Assembly (NCBI GenBank): GCA_029207755.1
Contig: JARCOQ010000005.1
Coordinates: 45,781,621 to 45,845,620 of the forward strand
Direction of reading: 5' to 3'
DNA: 64,000 nt
Source: Chamaea fasciata
Taxonomy: Eukaryota; Chordata; Aves; Passeriformes; Sylviidae
Part shown: piece by piece, positions 62,601 through 64,000 of the stretch
How the letters are laid out: the number at the start of each line of letters is the position of its first letter
Position numbering within the stretch: position 1 is the first letter of the stretch
Position numbers and translations under genes: made by a program
Notes under the pieces: model-generated
The model's input: the letters and a program-made list of their open reading frames with translations, nothing else
The model's database searches: none
What the model was told of the DNA's origin: nothing

Positions 62601-64000
62601 GAGCTAGTATATCTGTCCAGTCTATAAGTTGTTCCACAAGTATCCAAGTATGAAAATGGGTATAATAATTCATGCTCAGCAGAGTCCTGTCACGCTGTCC
62701 ATCCCAGTGATGACAGAGGAGAGCATAGTGACAAGCCCAGTTGCCTTGTTTATTATAGCTGAGGGTACGTGAAGTTAATTCCATATTTTTCCACCGTGAT
62801 CTTTTAAGTAATGAAAAGGAAAAAAAACCTGTGAATAAGAGGAAAACCTGATGTAATTGCTGGAGTCCTAAGTTTGATCTTTCATTCCTGCTTCTTTTAA
62901 ATAATTGGTCAGGTCAATCTGTATCTGTCAGAGACCATCCTGTTTGTTTTCCAGTTTTGCCAGCTCAGATCTGTTCTGACATCTTAGAAACCTAGTCAGA
63001 TCTATGATAGTGGCTGACTAGAGATATTTCTAGGGATAGGCTCATGTATCTGATGATTTTGGTTAATCTTCCAGAAAAATGAACCGGTAGTTACAGCAGC
63101 CTCCTGTTTTTGTGTCCTTCTCAAGTCCCTCGATCATTTGCTATGCTCAGTTATTTCTCCTTGCCTTAAATCTCTGTGCTAAAATCAAGACTATTTCTTC
63201 ATATTTAGCTGCTGCCTAAATAAATCAAGATCTGGTTTGAGCAAAGCAATAGAAATGAGAGCAAATAATTCATGAAGGTCTTCCTTCTGAGAAAAATCCT
63301 CTTGGTGCTAGATATTTAAATAAAGTAACTTAGGAGTTTCTAACAGTATCTGCCATTGCATTGGTGTCAAAGTGTTGTGGAGGTACTTGAGCCAGATCTC
63401 AATTTGTTAACAATTTTGATATAGGATGCAAAGCAGAACTGGTGTAGCCTTCAATATCTGCCTGAGAAGCTGGTTGAATACTTCAGTCATCCAAAATGAA
63501 TGAAACAATGACATCACATTTGAGAATGTAATTTATTTTCTTGTCCTTGTCCTTTCCAACAAATATCAGAAAGCAATTATCTGTGTTTAATAATGAATTA
63601 TGAACACAATAGTAATGACTATTCCTGTATTCAGCCTCCTAAACTTTCCAAATGAGGAAGTCACAAAGGAGACAAATTTAACTTCTCCAAATGCAAAGAA
63701 GGTTCTGCAACACTAATTTCAAGGGAGCAAGGTCAGGATGTAATTGTTACTCCCACTAGCTGCTATTTTCTAACTGTTGATATTTTCTGTTTGCATTTCA
63801 AGAAAGAGTGAAAATTTCAGTGGAACTGCATGTGAATACTTTCAAGAAAAAAATGTATTGTTTATAGTGGATTTATTAAAAACAGAGATAATTTTATGCT
63901 GTTAAGTCCACAAAATCTTCTTAATGATTGAGCCAGTATTGCTGGATACCACCCTAAATATTAAAATAGCTTTCACTTAAGGTGAAGTAACTATAAGATC
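62601..64000. other. Gene-free stretch to window end
   Basis: No gene is seen. The first part may continue the CR1 copy with too much decay to follow. The rest is unique AT-rich DNA with no motif worth naming. Confidence 0.6.

Noticed and set aside
1..64000. CRISPR array, operon, prophage or toxin system
   Set aside because: No spaced identical repeats, no gene clusters and no ribosome-binding architecture; the DNA is vertebrate non-coding in character.

Overview
This window reads as nuclear DNA of a bird. The main evidence is a CR1 retrotransposon 3' end at about 8731-8971 that carries the usual avian CR1 terminal wording. Older CR1/L3-type and MIR/L2-type relics support this. Overall repeat density is low, base composition is AT-rich (mid-30s % G+C by eye), CpG is scarce, and mononucleotide and microsatellite tracts are frequent. 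No bacterial, organellar or viral gene organisation is visible. The reading is by eye, without homology search.

I found no protein-coding gene that I can name. The longest open frames on either strand are about 110-140 codons, roughly what chance gives in 64 kb of AT-rich DNA. The longest of all lies inside a microsatellite. Most other frames are short, overlap in several phases, and match no family I recognise. The simplest description is intergenic or long-intron DNA of a macrochromosome-like region, a gene desert or the inside of a very large gene. A few places have good vertebrate splice signals around exon-sized segments: 12198-12854, 18287-18834, 30296-30417, 10335-10484, 59527-59570, and a donor ending an open frame at 27947-28171. 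These are offered as weak candidates, mostly for untranslated or long non-coding RNA exons.

Layout. 1-8.7 kb: plain AT-rich DNA with a TGTACA cluster (508-584), an A/C-rich tract (2250-2346), a MIR/L2-like tail (6385-6475), and a perfect 53-bp tandem duplication (7694-7799) next to an 18-bp perfect palindrome (7821-7838). 8.7-18.8 kb: the best CR1 copy, a second CR1-like relic (10525-10615), two exon-like blocks with good donors, a coding-like but broken minus-strand segment (15850-16615), and a tRNA-SINE-like relic (18040-18115). 18.8-44 kb: mostly featureless, with an old CR1/L3 fragment (32200-32330), short inverted repeats and two moderately G+C-richer patches. 44-64 kb: AT-rich stretches with enhancer-like wording near 52.4 kb, a nested hairpin near 57.6 kb, long poly-T runs, a large compound microsatellite (60441-60658) whose unit length steps 4, 6, 8, and a minus-strand CR1 relic (62474-62600).

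Nothing here amounts to a multi-gene system, so no functional interplay between genes can be described. The observations most worth checking are the graded microsatellite, the perfect duplication, the exon-like blocks and the broken coding-like segment.
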